Shown one piece after another: positions 35,713 through 48,754 of a DNA stretch of 64,000 bases. Within the stretch, counting starts at the first letter, position 1, and each line of letters starts with the position of its first letter. Origin of the DNA: Comamonadaceae bacterium (GTDB lineage: Bacteria > Pseudomonadota > Gammaproteobacteria > Burkholderiales > Burkholderiaceae_C); contig CANJPU010000017.1 in NCBI GenBank assembly GCA_947476285.1, positions 1-64,000 on the forward strand, read 5' to 3'. Position numbers and translations under genes: made by a program. A model generated the notes under the pieces. The model did not search any database. It saw only the letters and a program-made list of their open reading frames with translations, and was not told where the DNA came from.

Positions 35713-36024
35713 TCATGCTGCCTTAGGCATCACTTCCTTGTCAATACGCCGCGCGATCGCCTTTTCAGCCGCCTTTATTTCGTAGGCCGTCTGCAAGTTC
35801 ATCCAGCTTTGCACGTCACCGCCAAAATAGCGAACCAGTCGCATGGCCGTATCCACCGTCACTCCGCGACGCTCCAACACGATATCGTTGATGCGCGAGG
35901 CCGGCACCTTAAGCGCTTGCGCAAGTGCATTGGCGCTCATGTCGAGTGGCTTCAAATAGTCTTCACGCAGGACTTCGCCCGGATGCACAGGACGAAGAGC
36001 GTTTTTGGATGCGGCAATAGGCAT
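35713..36024 (-). CDS. HigA-type antitoxin (XRE helix-turn-helix), orphan
   Basis: Protein of 103 aa with the HigA/VapI signature: RPVHPGEVLREDYLKPLDMS, an HTH ALAQALKVPASRINDIVLER, and VTVDTAMRLVRYFGGDVQSW. HigA neutralises the HigB ribonuclease and represses its own operon. No HigB-like gene lies on either side (purL upstream, DUF2189 downstream), so it is an orphan here, either a degenerate module or a stand-alone regulator. I chose the ATG at 36024, 13 nt downstream of the purL stop. Confidence 0.85.
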   Translation of the reverse strand: MPIAASKNALRPVHPGEVLREDYLKPLDMSANALAQALKVPASRINDIVLERRGVTVDTAMRLVRYFGGDVQSWMNLQTAYEIKAAEKAIARRIDKEVMPKAA

Positions 36025-36037
36025 GGCGAACTCTATC

Positions 36038-39000
36038 TCAAGTGCCCCTGTCAATCCAGCGCCGTGCATTGTGCCAAATCCGCATCCAAGGGCTGAAGGC
36101 GCTCTTATCCTGGTTGGTCCAGCTCATTTGAATGTTGCGAAACACCCGCTCAGGGTGGGGCATCATGGCGGTGAAGCGGCCGTCCGCGGTGGTGACTGCG
36201 GTGAGGCCGCCGGGGCTGCCATTGGGGTTGAAGGGGTAGGCCTCGGTGGGTGCTCCGTGGTGATCGGTAAAGCGCATGGCGGCAATGGCCTTCGCCTGGT
36301 CGCCGCGGTAGGCGAAATTGGCAAAGCCCTCGCCGTGCGCCACTGCGATGGGCAGGCGCGCACCGGCCATGCCAGCGAAGAACAAGCTGGGCGAATCCAG
36401 CACCTCCACCTGCGACAGGCGGGCCTCATAGCGTTCGCTGCGGTTGGTAGTGAAGCGCGGCCAGTCCTGCGCATCGGGGATGATGTCGGCCAGCTCGGCC
36501 AGCATCTGGCAGCCGTTGCACACGCCCAATGCGAAGGTATCCTGCCGATCAAAGAACGCCTTGAACGCATCGGCCAGTTGTGAATTGAACATGATGCTGC
36601 GGGCCCAGCCGATGCCGGCGCCCAGCGTGTCGCCATAACTGAAGCCGCCACATGCGACGAAGCCTTTGAAGTCTTGCAACTTCGCTCGGCCGCTTTGCAG
36701 ATCGGTCATGTGGACGTCAAACGCATCGAAGCCGGCTTCGGTAAATGTGTAGGCCATCTCCACATGCGAATTGACGCCCTGCTCGCGCAGGATCGCGACT
36801 TTGGGGCGAGCCAGGTGGATGGCTGGCGCGCTGCTCAATTGAGTCAATGCAGTCAATGCAGCCGGCAGCACCACATGCAGACCAGGATCAGCAGGCTCAC
36901 CAGCGGCTGCATGCTCGGCGTTGGCACCCACAGGGTTGTCTCGCTGCTGGCAGATTTTCCAGCTCACGCTGTCCCATACCTGATGCAGATCGTGAAGGCT
37001 GGACGAGAAAACCGACTTGGTGTCGCGCCACACTTGCACTTGACCCTTGCCCACGTCGATGCTCGATGATGCGGGCCGCGTCATGCCCACAAAATGACTG
37101 TGCCGAGACAAGCCGTGTTCGCGCAGCACCTGCATGACCTCGTTGCGCCGGGGTGTTGCCACCTGTAGCAGCACACCGAGTTCTTCATTGAACAAAGCCC
37201 GCAAGGTGAGCTCTTCGCGCCGGGCGCTCACCTGCCCGGCCCAGTTCTTGGCGTCGCCGTATTCGGCCTTGCTGTCAGCGATGCCGTCGCCTTCGGTCAC
37301 CAGCATGTCGACGTTGAGCGACACGCCCACATGACCGGCAAAGGCCATCTCGCAAGCGGCCGCAAAAAGCCCGCCGTCGCTGCGGTCGTGGTAGGCCAGT
37401 ATGGCGCCCTGCGCGCGCAAGGCATTGACCGCATTGACCAGGCTCACCAGGTCTTGTGCGTCGTGCAAGTCTGGCACTTCGTTACCCGTCTGCTCCAGCA
37501 CCTGCGCCAGGATGCTCCCGCCCATGCGCATGCGGCCGTGGCCCAGATCGATCAGCACGAGCGTGGTGTCCTGCGCGGCGTCCAGTTGGGGTGTCAAGGT
37601 GCCACGCACATCGGACAGCGTGGCAAAGGCCGAGATGATCAGGCTGACCGGCGAGGTGACCTTGCGCCGCTCCTGCCCCACACTCCACTGCGTGCGCATG
37701 GACAGGCTGTCCTTGCCCACGGGAATCGAAATGCCCAGCGCTGGGCACAACTGCATGCCCACGGCACGCACTGTCTCATAGAGCGCGGCGTCTTCACCGG
37801 CCTCACCACAGGCTGCCATCCAATTGGCAGAGAGCTTGACGCGGGCGAGTTCGATGGGCGCTGCCAGCAGATTGGTGATGGCCTCAGCCACCGCCATGCG
37901 GCCAGACGCTGGCGCGTCAATGACTGCCAGAGGCGTGCGTTCGCCCATGCTCATCGCCTCGCCGGCAAAGCCTTTGAAGTCAGCCAGGGTCACCGCGCAA
38001 TCGGCCACAGGCACCTGCCAGGGCCCGACCATCTGGTCGCGGTGCGACAGAGCGCCCACGGTGCGGTCGCCAATGGTGATAAGAAATCGCTTGGAGGCGA
38101 CTGTCGGGTGGGCCAGCACCTGAATGGCGGCATCCTGTAGCTTCACGCCTGTCAGGTCGATAGGCGCGAATTCGCGCTTCACAGTCTTGACATCGCGGTG
38201 CATCTTGGGCGGCTTTCCCAGCAGCACGTTCATGGGCATGTCAACCGGCAGGCCTTTGCTATGCGTCTTGTCATCTGCCACGGCCGGCAAGCCGGGCAGA
38301 TCCACAGCGCCCACGACCAGTTGCCGCTCTTGCGTGGCCACACCCACCACCGAGAACGGGCAGCGCTCACGCTCGCAAAAGGCCTGGAACTGCGCCAGCG
38401 ACTCAGGCGCGATGGCCAGCACGTAGCGCTCCTGGCTTTCGTTGCACCAGACTTCCTTGGGCGCCAGGCCTGACTCTTCCAGAGGAATGCGCCGCAGATC
38501 AAAGCGCGCGCCGCGCCCGGCATCGTTGCTCAGCTCGGGAAACGCATTGGACAAGCCGCCCGCGCCCACATCGTGAATCGCCAGAATCGGATTGGCCGCA
38601 CCTTCGGCCCAGCAATGGTTGATGACCTCTTGCGCCCGGCGTTCGATCTCCGGGTTGCCACGCTGCACCGAATCAAAATCAAGCTCGGCCGCATTCGCGC
38701 CTGTAGCCATGGAGCTGGCCGCACCGCCGCCCATGCCGATGCGCATGCCCGGCCCTCCCAATTGAATCAGCAAGGCCCCGGCTGGAAACTCAATTTTGTG
38801 CGTCTGACCAGCGTCTATGGTGCCCAGGCCGCCCGCGATCATGATGGGCTTGTGGTAGCCGCGCCATTCTTGTTGCGTCTGCCTGGATTGCGGATCAAGG
38901 TATGTTACCGGCTGCTCATACTCGCGAAAGTAGCCCAGCAGATTGGGTCGGCCGAATTCGTTGTTGAATGCCGCGCCGCCCAGTGGGCCTTCGGTCATGA

Positions 39001-40096
39001 TCTGCAGTGGGCTGGCAATGTGTTCGGGCTTGCCAAAGCGCCCGCCCCAGAGCTTGGACACGGTAAAGCCAGTCAGGCCTGCCTTGGGCTTGGAGCCGCG
39101 GCCGGTTGCGCCTTCGTCGCGGATTTCTCCGCCCGCGCCGGTGGACGCGCCGGGAAAAGGCGAGATCGCCGTGGGATGGTTGTGCGTCTCGACCTTCATC
39201 AGAACATGGTGCAGCGCATCTTGCTTTCGGTAGAGCGATGCGTCGCCAGAGCGTGCCATGAAACGCTCCACCGCCGAGCCTTCCATGACCGACGCATTGT
39301 CGGAATAGGCCACCACCGTATGCTGGGGGCTGACCTGGTGCGTGTGCCGGATCATGCCGAACATGCTGCGCTCCTGAGCAGCACCGTCGATGGTGAATGT
39401 GGCGTTGAAAATCTTGTGACGGCAGTGTTCGCTGTTGGCCTGCGCGAACATCATTAGCTCCACATCGGTGGGGTTGCGGGCCAGGCCACGGAAAGCTTCC
39501 ACTAAGTAGTCGATCTCATCATCGGCCAGCGCCAGGCCAAACTGGGTGTTGGCCCGCTCCAGCGCCGCCCGGCCGCCACCCAGAATGTCCACATGCTCCA
39601 TGGGCGCGGGCGCCAACTCGGTGAAGAGCCCGTGGGCTGCATCGCGGGTCAACATGACGCTCTCGGTCATGCGGTCGTGCAGCAGGCCGGCCATGGCCGC
39701 CAGCGCCGCCGCATCAGGCGCCGACTTGCCAAGCCAGCCGCTCTTGAACTGTATGCGCCATTCGGTGATGCGCTCGATGCGCTTGAGTGCGATGCCGCAG
39801 TTATGCGCAATGTCCGTGGCCTTGGACGCCCAAGGCGACACGGTGCCAAAGCGCGGCGTCACCACCAGCAGGCTGCCATCGGATGTGCCCTGATGCGGCG
39901 GGCCGTAGCGCAGCAGCGCGGCCAGGCGTTCTTTCTCGGGCGCTGTGGGTGCATGATCGGCAGCAACCAGATGGACAAAGCGTGCGCTGATGGCGACGAC
40001 TTTGTCCTGGATGGCCTGCAAGCTGGGAAGCAGTTGCTGAACGCGAAAATCGCTGAGGGCGTTGCCGCCCTCGAACTCGGTGATGTGCAGGGTCAC
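36038..40096 (-). CDS. purL: phosphoribosylformylglycinamidine synthase PurL (large, glutamine-dependent)
   Basis: Fourth step of de novo purine synthesis (FGAR to FGAM, ATP and glutamine). The 1352-aa length is that of the large single-chain PurL. It starts GTG 40096 with the usual [20 protein letters not shown]; the frame upstream lacks homology. The FGAM synthase core shows [38 protein letters not shown] and [20 protein letters not shown]; the C-terminal glutaminase shows [20 protein letters not shown], the Cys nucleophile in [19 protein letters not shown] and [20 protein letters not shown]. Complete. Confidence 0.97.
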   Translation of the reverse strand: MTLHITEFEGGNALSDFRVQQLLPSLQAIQDKVVAISARFVHLVAADHAPTAPEKERLAALLRYGPPHQGTSDGSLLVVTPRFGTVSPWASKATDIAHNCGIALKRIERITEWRIQFKSGWLGKSAPDAAALAAMAGLLHDRMTESVMLTRDAAHGLFTELAPAPMEHVDILGGGRAALERANTQFGLALADDEIDYLVEAFRGLARNPTDVELMMFAQANSEHCRHKIFNATFTIDGAAQERSMFGMIRHTHQVSPQHTVVAYSDNASVMEGSAVERFMARSGDASLYRKQDALHHVLMKVETHNHPTAISPFPGASTGAGGEIRDEGATGRGSKPKAGLTGFTVSKLWGGRFGKPEHIASPLQIMTEGPLGGAAFNNEFGRPNLLGYFREYEQPVTYLDPQSRQTQQEWRGYHKPIMIAGGLGTIDAGQTHKIEFPAGALLIQLGGPGMRIGMGGGAASSMATGANAAELDFDSVQRGNPEIERRAQEVINHCWAEGAANPILAIHDVGAGGLSNAFPELSNDAGRGARFDLRRIPLEESGLAPKEVWCNESQERYVLAIAPESLAQFQAFCERERCPFSVVGVATQERQLVVGAVDLPGLPAVADDKTHSKGLPVDMPMNVLLGKPPKMHRDVKTVKREFAPIDLTGVKLQDAAIQVLAHPTVASKRFLITIGDRTVGALSHRDQMVGPWQVPVADCAVTLADFKGFAGEAMSMGERTPLAVIDAPASGRMAVAEAITNLLAAPIELARVKLSANWMAACGEAGEDAALYETVRAVGMQLCPALGISIPVGKDSLSMRTQWSVGQERRKVTSPVSLIISAFATLSDVRGTLTPQLDAAQDTTLVLIDLGHGRMRMGGSILAQVLEQTGNEVPDLHDAQDLVSLVNAVNALRAQGAILAYHDRSDGGLFAAACEMAFAGHVGVSLNVDMLVTEGDGIADSKAEYGDAKNWAGQVSARREELTLRALFNEELGVLLQVATPRRNEVMQVLREHGLSRHSHFVGMTRPASSSIDVGKGQVQVWRDTKSVFSSSLHDLHQVWDSVSWKICQQRDNPVGANAEHAAAGEPADPGLHVVLPAALTALTQLSSAPAIHLARPKVAILREQGVNSHVEMAYTFTEAGFDAFDVHMTDLQSGRAKLQDFKGFVACGGFSYGDTLGAGIGWARSIMFNSQLADAFKAFFDRQDTFALGVCNGCQMLAELADIIPDAQDWPRFTTNRSERYEARLSQVEVLDSPSLFFAGMAGARLPIAVAHGEGFANFAYRGDQAKAIAAMRFTDHHGAPTEAYPFNPNGSPGGLTAVTTADGRFTAMMPHPERVFRNIQMSWTNQDKSAFSPWMRIWHNARRWIDRGT

Positions 40097-40603
40097 AGTG
40101 AAGCCTGATAGGGATCGGGTGGCGGGTGGGCAATGATTGGCGGGGCCGCTGACTGGGGCCTTCCGTCTTACCGCGTATTTTAGCTTCGCCGGCGCCGCCA
40201 CCTAGCCGCTGTTTGCCCAACAGTGCCCTACCCGGCGATGTCCACACCACTGCGTAAGCTCGGCGCAAAGATTTCGCTAAGCAGCAAGGCGATGCTCGTA
40301 GTACGAGCCGCTCACCATCATCCAGGATCGCAAAACTCGCGGCCAGATTCGCAGAATCCGGCGGGGGTGAGGGCTGGATTATCCCCCAGACTGGGTGGGC
40401 AGTCGGCGTGCGCGTGACGGCGAGTCAGTCACTCAAAACCGTCTTTCGTGCCTTGCAGCCAGCGGCTCGGTCCTTGGGCGACTGCATCGAGATTACTTTA
40501 GACATAGTCGGGCTTGTCCATCTTTTCTCTTGCTTATCTTCGATCTCCAATTGCTGAATTTTCACATCAGCTATGGAGTACGTTTTTTTGGGAGCAAGAT
40601 CAG
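40097..40603. other. 507-bp gap upstream of purL
   Basis: No convincing gene. A perfect 15-bp palindrome GCTCGTA-G-TACGAGC lies at 40294-40308. The purL promoter must be in the left part. The right part (about 40425-40600) is AT-richer than its surroundings and has an open frame on the minus strand behind the toxin gene with no recognisable family, so it may be decayed accessory DNA. Confidence 0.5.
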
Positions 40604-40987
40604 CTACTTCTTGACCGACGACACGGCGTCCACAATGCCGCACACGTCGTCGAGCAACGCGGTGGCCTCGGCCAACATCTCGTGGTGCCCGCCGCCCCAC
40701 GCATGAGGCCTGCCCTCACGCTCGCGCCAGTCGAAAGACTTGGGCTGATGACCCAATACATAGGCTTGGCCCTTGGGCCCGTCGAACGGCAGCGCGAACG
40801 GGTTGTCCTTGTGGGAAGCAGAGTGCGTCATCGGAAAACCGATCACGATGCCGGTTTTGTCATTGAAGCTCTTGGGTGACAGGACCAGCATCGGGTGCTG
40901 GTCGGGAATTTCTTGTCCCTTGGCCGGGCTGTGATTGATGAAAATCACCTCAGCGCGGTCTGGGACCCACAGCGGATCCAGGGGCAT
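40604..40987 (-). CDS. MazF/PemK-family toxin (endoribonuclease)
   Basis: Type II toxin of 127 aa. The PemK-like pattern is clear: WVPDRAEVIFINHSPAKGQE followed by DQHPMLVLSPKSFNDKTGIV, IGFPMTHSASHKDNPFALPF and GQAYVLGHQPKSFDWRERE. MazF/PemK proteins cleave mRNA at short motifs. The ATG overlaps the antitoxin stop (ATGA), the usual arrangement. The encoded protein looks complete. Confidence 0.92.
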   Translation of the reverse strand: MPLDPLWVPDRAEVIFINHSPAKGQEIPDQHPMLVLSPKSFNDKTGIVIGFPMTHSASHKDNPFALPFDGPKGQAYVLGHQPKSFDWREREGRPHAWGGGHHEMLAEATALLDDVCGIVDAVSSVKK

Positions 40988-41241
40988 CAGAGGACCTCGC
41001 GCCCCACAGGTTCAAATGCCATGACCTCGCCCCCATGCCGCTTGGGATCGAAAGCAGTCAACCTTTCCTCCAGGGTAGGTCGGCGCCGCACTTTCTCAAC
41101 CACCAGGCGCCCCGCGTCGACAACCAGGCTGACGGGGGTGCCCTGCTCTACGCCGAGCGCCTTGGCCACCTCGCTGTTCAGGCGAAGCGCCAACCCGTTA
41201 CCCCATTGGTTGATCTTGGTCCGTTCACTGACCTCTGCCAT
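40987..41241 (-). CDS. MazE-type (AbrB-fold) antitoxin
   Basis: Antitoxin of 84 aa. The N-terminal AbrB/MazE swapped-hairpin DNA-binding domain reads TKINQWGNGLALRLNSEVAK then GVEQGTPVSLVVDAGRLVVE; the C-terminal tail (about 55-84) should bind and block the toxin. I chose the ATG at 41241 because GGAG lies just upstream and the MazE core starts there. The two proteins probably repress their own promoter at the repeat sites at 41277-41328. Confidence 0.9.
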   Translation of the reverse strand: MAEVSERTKINQWGNGLALRLNSEVAKALGVEQGTPVSLVVDAGRLVVEKVRRRPTLEERLTAFDPKRHGGEVMAFEPVGREVL

Positions 41242-41276
41242 AACCGACTCCCAATAGTGGTTGAAGTCGACACAGT

Positions 41277-41328
41277 GTATCAACATCCAAGTTTGTGTCA
41301 ACGGGGTTGATACTCACGGGGTTGATAC
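41277..41328. promoter_or_regulatory. operator array of the MazEF-type module
   Basis: Four 8-bp half-sites: GTATCAAC (41277-41284), GTGTCAAC (41295-41302), and GTTGATAC twice (41306-41313, 41321-41328). The first two are inverted relative to the last two, and the last two lie in a 15-bp tandem repeat. The location, 36-87 bp upstream of the antitoxin ATG, suits autoregulation. Confidence 0.6.
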
Positions 41329-41350
41329 TCCGTGTCGGCAGTAAATAGCT

Positions 41351-41490
41351 TGTCCGGTTTACAGCAAGTAATCTGTCCGGTTTGTGGAGCAGCGATGCAG
41401 CATGCCCCCATTAGCCGGACCCGCTACATGCAGGAGAACCGGAAGATGAGATTTCAAGAAGCTTATGAGGGCTGGAACGACGGTCGGCTG
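41351..41490 (+). mobile_element. remnant of an insertion sequence (ISNCY-like end and transposase start)
   Basis: Two direct copies of TGTCCGGTTT (41351-41360, 41374-41383) are followed by an AGGAG site and an ATG at 41446 that begins MRFQEAYEGWNDGRL. This closely resembles the first residues of ISNCY-type transposases as I remember them (MRFxEAYxGWxxxRL). After residue 15 (41490) the similarity stops. Only the left end of the element is present. The rest of the gap 41491-41624 shows no features before map. Confidence 0.6.
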
Positions 41491-41624
41491 AACCGGGCAA
41501 ACCCGCTGGCGGCGTTGCTCCTGTCTTGCAGGCATCAGCCTGCTGCGTCCTCACGCCTTGCCATCGGGATTGCCAGGCGCCCACTCGAGCGCGTCCAACT
41601 GCCGTTTCTAGGATAATTGAGCAC

Positions 41625-42428
41625 ATGAGCATTACATTCAAAGTAGGCGAGGAAGTACAGGGCATGCGCGTGGCCGGCAAGATGGCCTCCGAGGTGCTGG
41701 ACTTTCTCACGCCCCACATCAAGCCGGGCATCACCACCCGCGAAATCGACCAACTGGCCGCCCAATACATGAAGAAGCAGGGCTCGGTGTCCGCCACGCT
41801 GGGCTATCAGCCCTCTGGCTACCCCGCCTATCCGGCATCGCTGTGCACTTCGGTCAATCATGTGGTTTGCCACGGCATTCCCAATGAAAAACCGCTGCGC
41901 AAGGGCGACATCGTCAATGTGGATGTCACCGTCATCAAGGACGGCTGGCACGGCGACACCAGCCGCATGTTCATGGTGGGCGAGGTCTCCATCGCAGCCA
42001 AGCGCCTGTGCAGCCTGACCTTCGAGGCCATGTGGCACGGTATCGCGCGCGTCAAGCCCGGCGTACACCTGGGCGACATTGGCTATGCCATCCAGAAGTT
42101 CGCTGAAGGCAACGGGTTCTCTGTGGTACGTGAATTTTGCGGGCACGGCATAGGCAGAAACTTTCACGAAGAGCCGCAGGTGCTGCACTACGGCAAGCCC
42201 GGCACCCTGGACGAACTCAAGCCCGGCATGATCTTCACCGTCGAGCCGATGATCAACGCCGGTCGCCGCGAGGTGAAGGAATTGGGCAACGACGGCTGGA
42301 CCATTGTGACCAAGGATCACTCGCTGTCGGCACAATGGGAGCACACCGTGCTAGTCACCGAAAGCGGCTACGAGGTGCTCACCCTGTCGGCCGGCAGCCC
42401 GCCACCACCACCTTTCGTGAACGCTTGA
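41625..42428 (+). CDS. map: methionine aminopeptidase, type I
   Basis: Removes the N-terminal Met of nascent proteins, 267 aa. Metal ligands are visible: [19 protein letters not shown] (two Asp), [19 protein letters not shown] (His), [12 protein letters not shown] (Glu) and [12 protein letters not shown] (Glu). The substrate His lies in [15 protein letters not shown] chose the ATG at 41625 ([15 protein letters not shown]). The glnD ATG follows 5 nt after the stop, so the two are likely co-transcribed; this is a common neighbour pair. Confidence 0.97.
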   Translation: MSITFKVGEEVQGMRVAGKMASEVLDFLTPHIKPGITTREIDQLAAQYMKKQGSVSATLGYQPSGYPAYPASLCTSVNHVVCHGIPNEKPLRKGDIVNVDVTVIKDGWHGDTSRMFMVGEVSIAAKRLCSLTFEAMWHGIARVKPGVHLGDIGYAIQKFAEGNGFSVVREFCGHGIGRNFHEEPQVLHYGKPGTLDELKPGMIFTVEPMINAGRREVKELGNDGWTIVTKDHSLSAQWEHTVLVTESGYEVLTLSAGSPPPPPFVNA

Positions 42429-42433
42429 AGCCA

Positions 42434-45067
42434 ATGGCCGCCACCGAGGCCATATTCGATCTGCGGACCTTGCGAGAGGCCTACAAGGCACGCAAGCAAC
42501 AGCTCATGGCCAAGCTGCAGGCCCAGGGCAGCTCCACCCGCGGCATACGAAAGCTGCTTGCGCAACTGTCCCAGGAAGCCGACCACACCCTTCGTGCCCT
42601 CTGGGACGGCTGCCACATGCCGGCAGGCTTTGCGCTGTTGGCGGTGGGCGGCTTTGGCCGTGGCGAGCTCTTTCCCCACTCGGATGTGGACGTGCTGGTC
42701 TTGCTGCCTGACCGCAGCCAGGCCGATCATGACCCGGCGCACCAGCAGCGCATTGAGAGCTTCATAGGCAATTGCTGGGACAGCGGGCTGGAGATCGGAT
42801 CCAGCGTGCGCACCGTCTCCGAATGCCTGGCCCAGGCCCAATCAGACGTCACGGTGCAGACATCGCTGCTTGAGTCCAGGTTGGTCACCGGCGACCCTGC
42901 TCTCTACGCCCTGTTCAACACCCGCTTCAGGGCCGCGATAGACCCCAAAGCCTTCTTCGTGGCCAAGACGCTTGAGATGCAGCAGCGTCACACCAAGTTC
43001 GAGAACACGCCTTATTCGCTTGAGCCCAATTGCAAGGAATCGCCCGGCGGTCTGCGCGATCTGCAGGTGATCCTGTGGGTGGCCAAGGCCGCAGGCCTGG
43101 TCAATAGCTGGGAAGAGCTGGAGCGCACCGGCCTGGCCACTGCTTTCGAAGTGCGCCAGATCAAGCACAACGAAGCCTTGCTCAGCCTGATCCGCGCACG
43201 CCTGCATTTCATTGCCAATAGGCGTGAAGACCGGCTGGTGTTCGATCTTCAGACCGCAGTGGCCGAGTCATTTGGCTACGCGACCACAGCCGTCAAGACC
43301 GGGGCATCAGCTACCGCAGCCCAGCCTCGTTTGCTGGTGCGTGCCAGCGAAGCGCTGATGAAGCGCTTCTATTGGGCCGCCAAAGCCGTGACGCAGCTCA
43401 ATCAGATATTGCTGCTCAACATCGAGGAGCGGCTCAGCCCCACCTTGCAAGAACCGCAGCCGATCAACCCACGCTTTTTCAACAAGGCTGGCATGATCGA
43501 GGTGGCCAGTGATGACCTGTACGTAAAGAACCCGCACGCCATCCTGGAGACGTTTCTGGTCTATGAAACGACGTTGGGACTGAAAGGCTTGTCGGCCCGC
43601 ACCCTGCGCGCGCTGTACAACGTGCGCGGCATCATGGATGGGCGCTTTCGCCGTGACCCTGTCAACCACGAAACCTTCCGCCAGTTGCTGATGCAACCCA
43701 AGGGAATCACGCATGCCATGCGGCTGATGAACCAGACCTCCGTGCTGGGCCGCTACCTGTGGGTGTTTCGCCGCATCGTTGGGCAGATGCAGCACGATTT
43801 GTTCCATGTCTACACGGTGGACCAGCACATCTTGATGGTGCTGCGCAATGTGCGGCGCTTCTTCATTGCCGAGCATGCGCACGAATACCCCTTCTGCTCG
43901 CAGCTGGCTGCCGGCTGGGACAAGCCCTTCATCTTCTACGTGGCCGCCTTGTTCCACGACATCGCCAAGGGGCGCGGGGGCGACCACTCGCAACTCGGAG
44001 CGCGCGAGGTGCGGCAGTTCTGCCGGCAGCATGAGATCGAACTGGAAGATGCAAAGCTCATCGAGTTTCTGGTGCGCGAGCATTTGTCCATGAGCCACAT
44101 CGCGCAAAAAGAAGACCTCAGCAACCCAGATGTCATCTCTGCTTTTGCAGGCCGGGTGGGCAATGAGCGCTACCTCACCGCGCTGTACCTGCTCACTGTG
44201 GCGGACATCCGGGGCACCAGCCCCAAGGTCTGGAACGCCTGGAAAGGCAAGCTGCTGGAAGACCTGTACCGCTACACCCTGCGCACCCTAGGCGGCCGGG
44301 CGCCCGATCCCGGAGCAGAGATCGAAGCGCGCAAGCGCGAAGCCCTGGTGCAACTCGCGCTCTATGCCCTGCCCTTCGAGGGCCACAAGAAGCTCTGGGA
44401 TGCGCTCGATGTGGGCTACTTCATGCGCCACGACGCGGGCGACATCGTGTGGCACACACGTCACTTGGCGCGCCACGCGGGCCATTCTAAGGCCACTGTG
44501 CGCGCCCGCATGTCGCCTGTGGGCGAAGGCCTGCAAGTCTTGGTGTACACGCCCGACCAGCCCGACTTGTTCGCGCGCATCTGTGGCTACTTTGAGCACG
44601 CCAGCTTCAGCATCCTGGACGCCAAGATCCACACCACCAAGGACGGCTACGCGCTGGACACTTTCCAGATCGTCAGCTCGATGTTGCCCGAGCACAGCCG
44701 CGAACTGATCAGCATGGTCGAATCGGAGCTGCAGCACACCTTGGAAAACGCAGGCCCGCTGCCCGTACCTAGCCGTGGTCGCGTCTCGCGTCGCGTCAAG
44801 AGTTTTCCCATCACGCCGCGGGTCACTCTGGCACCCGACGAAAAAGCCCAGCGCTGGCTGTTGTCAATTTCAGCCAGCGACCGGGTCGGCCTCTTGTACT
44901 CAGTGGCACGCGTGCTGGCGCGCCACAAGATCAACCTGCTTCTGGCCAAGGTCTCCACGCTGGGTGAGCGAGTAGAAGACACCTTCCTCATCGACGGCCC
45001 CGAGCTGCAGCACAACCGCCAGCAGATCGCGATTGAAACCGAGCTACTGCAGGCGCTGGCGTCGTGA
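42434..45067 (+). CDS. glnD: bifunctional PII uridylyltransferase/uridylyl-removing enzyme GlnD
   Basis: Nitrogen sensor that uridylylates or deuridylylates PII according to glutamine level, 877 aa. In order: nucleotidyltransferase (about 65-100, [20 protein letters not shown]), PII-UT linker domain, HD domain (about 500-620; [32 protein letters not shown]), and two ACT domains from about 700 ([39 protein letters not shown]). The chosen ATG at 42434 begins the conserved region. The stop faces the def stop with a 7-nt gap. Confidence 0.96.
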   Translation: MAATEAIFDLRTLREAYKARKQQLMAKLQAQGSSTRGIRKLLAQLSQEADHTLRALWDGCHMPAGFALLAVGGFGRGELFPHSDVDVLVLLPDRSQADHDPAHQQRIESFIGNCWDSGLEIGSSVRTVSECLAQAQSDVTVQTSLLESRLVTGDPALYALFNTRFRAAIDPKAFFVAKTLEMQQRHTKFENTPYSLEPNCKESPGGLRDLQVILWVAKAAGLVNSWEELERTGLATAFEVRQIKHNEALLSLIRARLHFIANRREDRLVFDLQTAVAESFGYATTAVKTGASATAAQPRLLVRASEALMKRFYWAAKAVTQLNQILLLNIEERLSPTLQEPQPINPRFFNKAGMIEVASDDLYVKNPHAILETFLVYETTLGLKGLSARTLRALYNVRGIMDGRFRRDPVNHETFRQLLMQPKGITHAMRLMNQTSVLGRYLWVFRRIVGQMQHDLFHVYTVDQHILMVLRNVRRFFIAEHAHEYPFCSQLAAGWDKPFIFYVAALFHDIAKGRGGDHSQLGAREVRQFCRQHEIELEDAKLIEFLVREHLSMSHIAQKEDLSNPDVISAFAGRVGNERYLTALYLLTVADIRGTSPKVWNAWKGKLLEDLYRYTLRTLGGRAPDPGAEIEARKREALVQLALYALPFEGHKKLWDALDVGYFMRHDAGDIVWHTRHLARHAGHSKATVRARMSPVGEGLQVLVYTPDQPDLFARICGYFEHASFSILDAKIHTTKDGYALDTFQIVSSMLPEHSRELISMVESELQHTLENAGPLPVPSRGRVSRRVKSFPITPRVTLAPDEKAQRWLLSISASDRVGLLYSVARVLARHKINLLLAKVSTLGERVEDTFLIDGPELQHNRQQIAIETELLQALAS

Positions 45068-45074
45068 GCAAGCC

Positions 45075-48741
<3,667 letters not shown>

Positions 48742-48754
48742 GATGCGACCCTCT

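Noticed and set aside
40425-40600. Minus-strand open frame downstream of the toxin gene, ending at 40425
   Set aside because: Its C-terminal part has a protein-like charge pattern but no good start with RBS and no recognisable family, so I describe it only as part of the gap.
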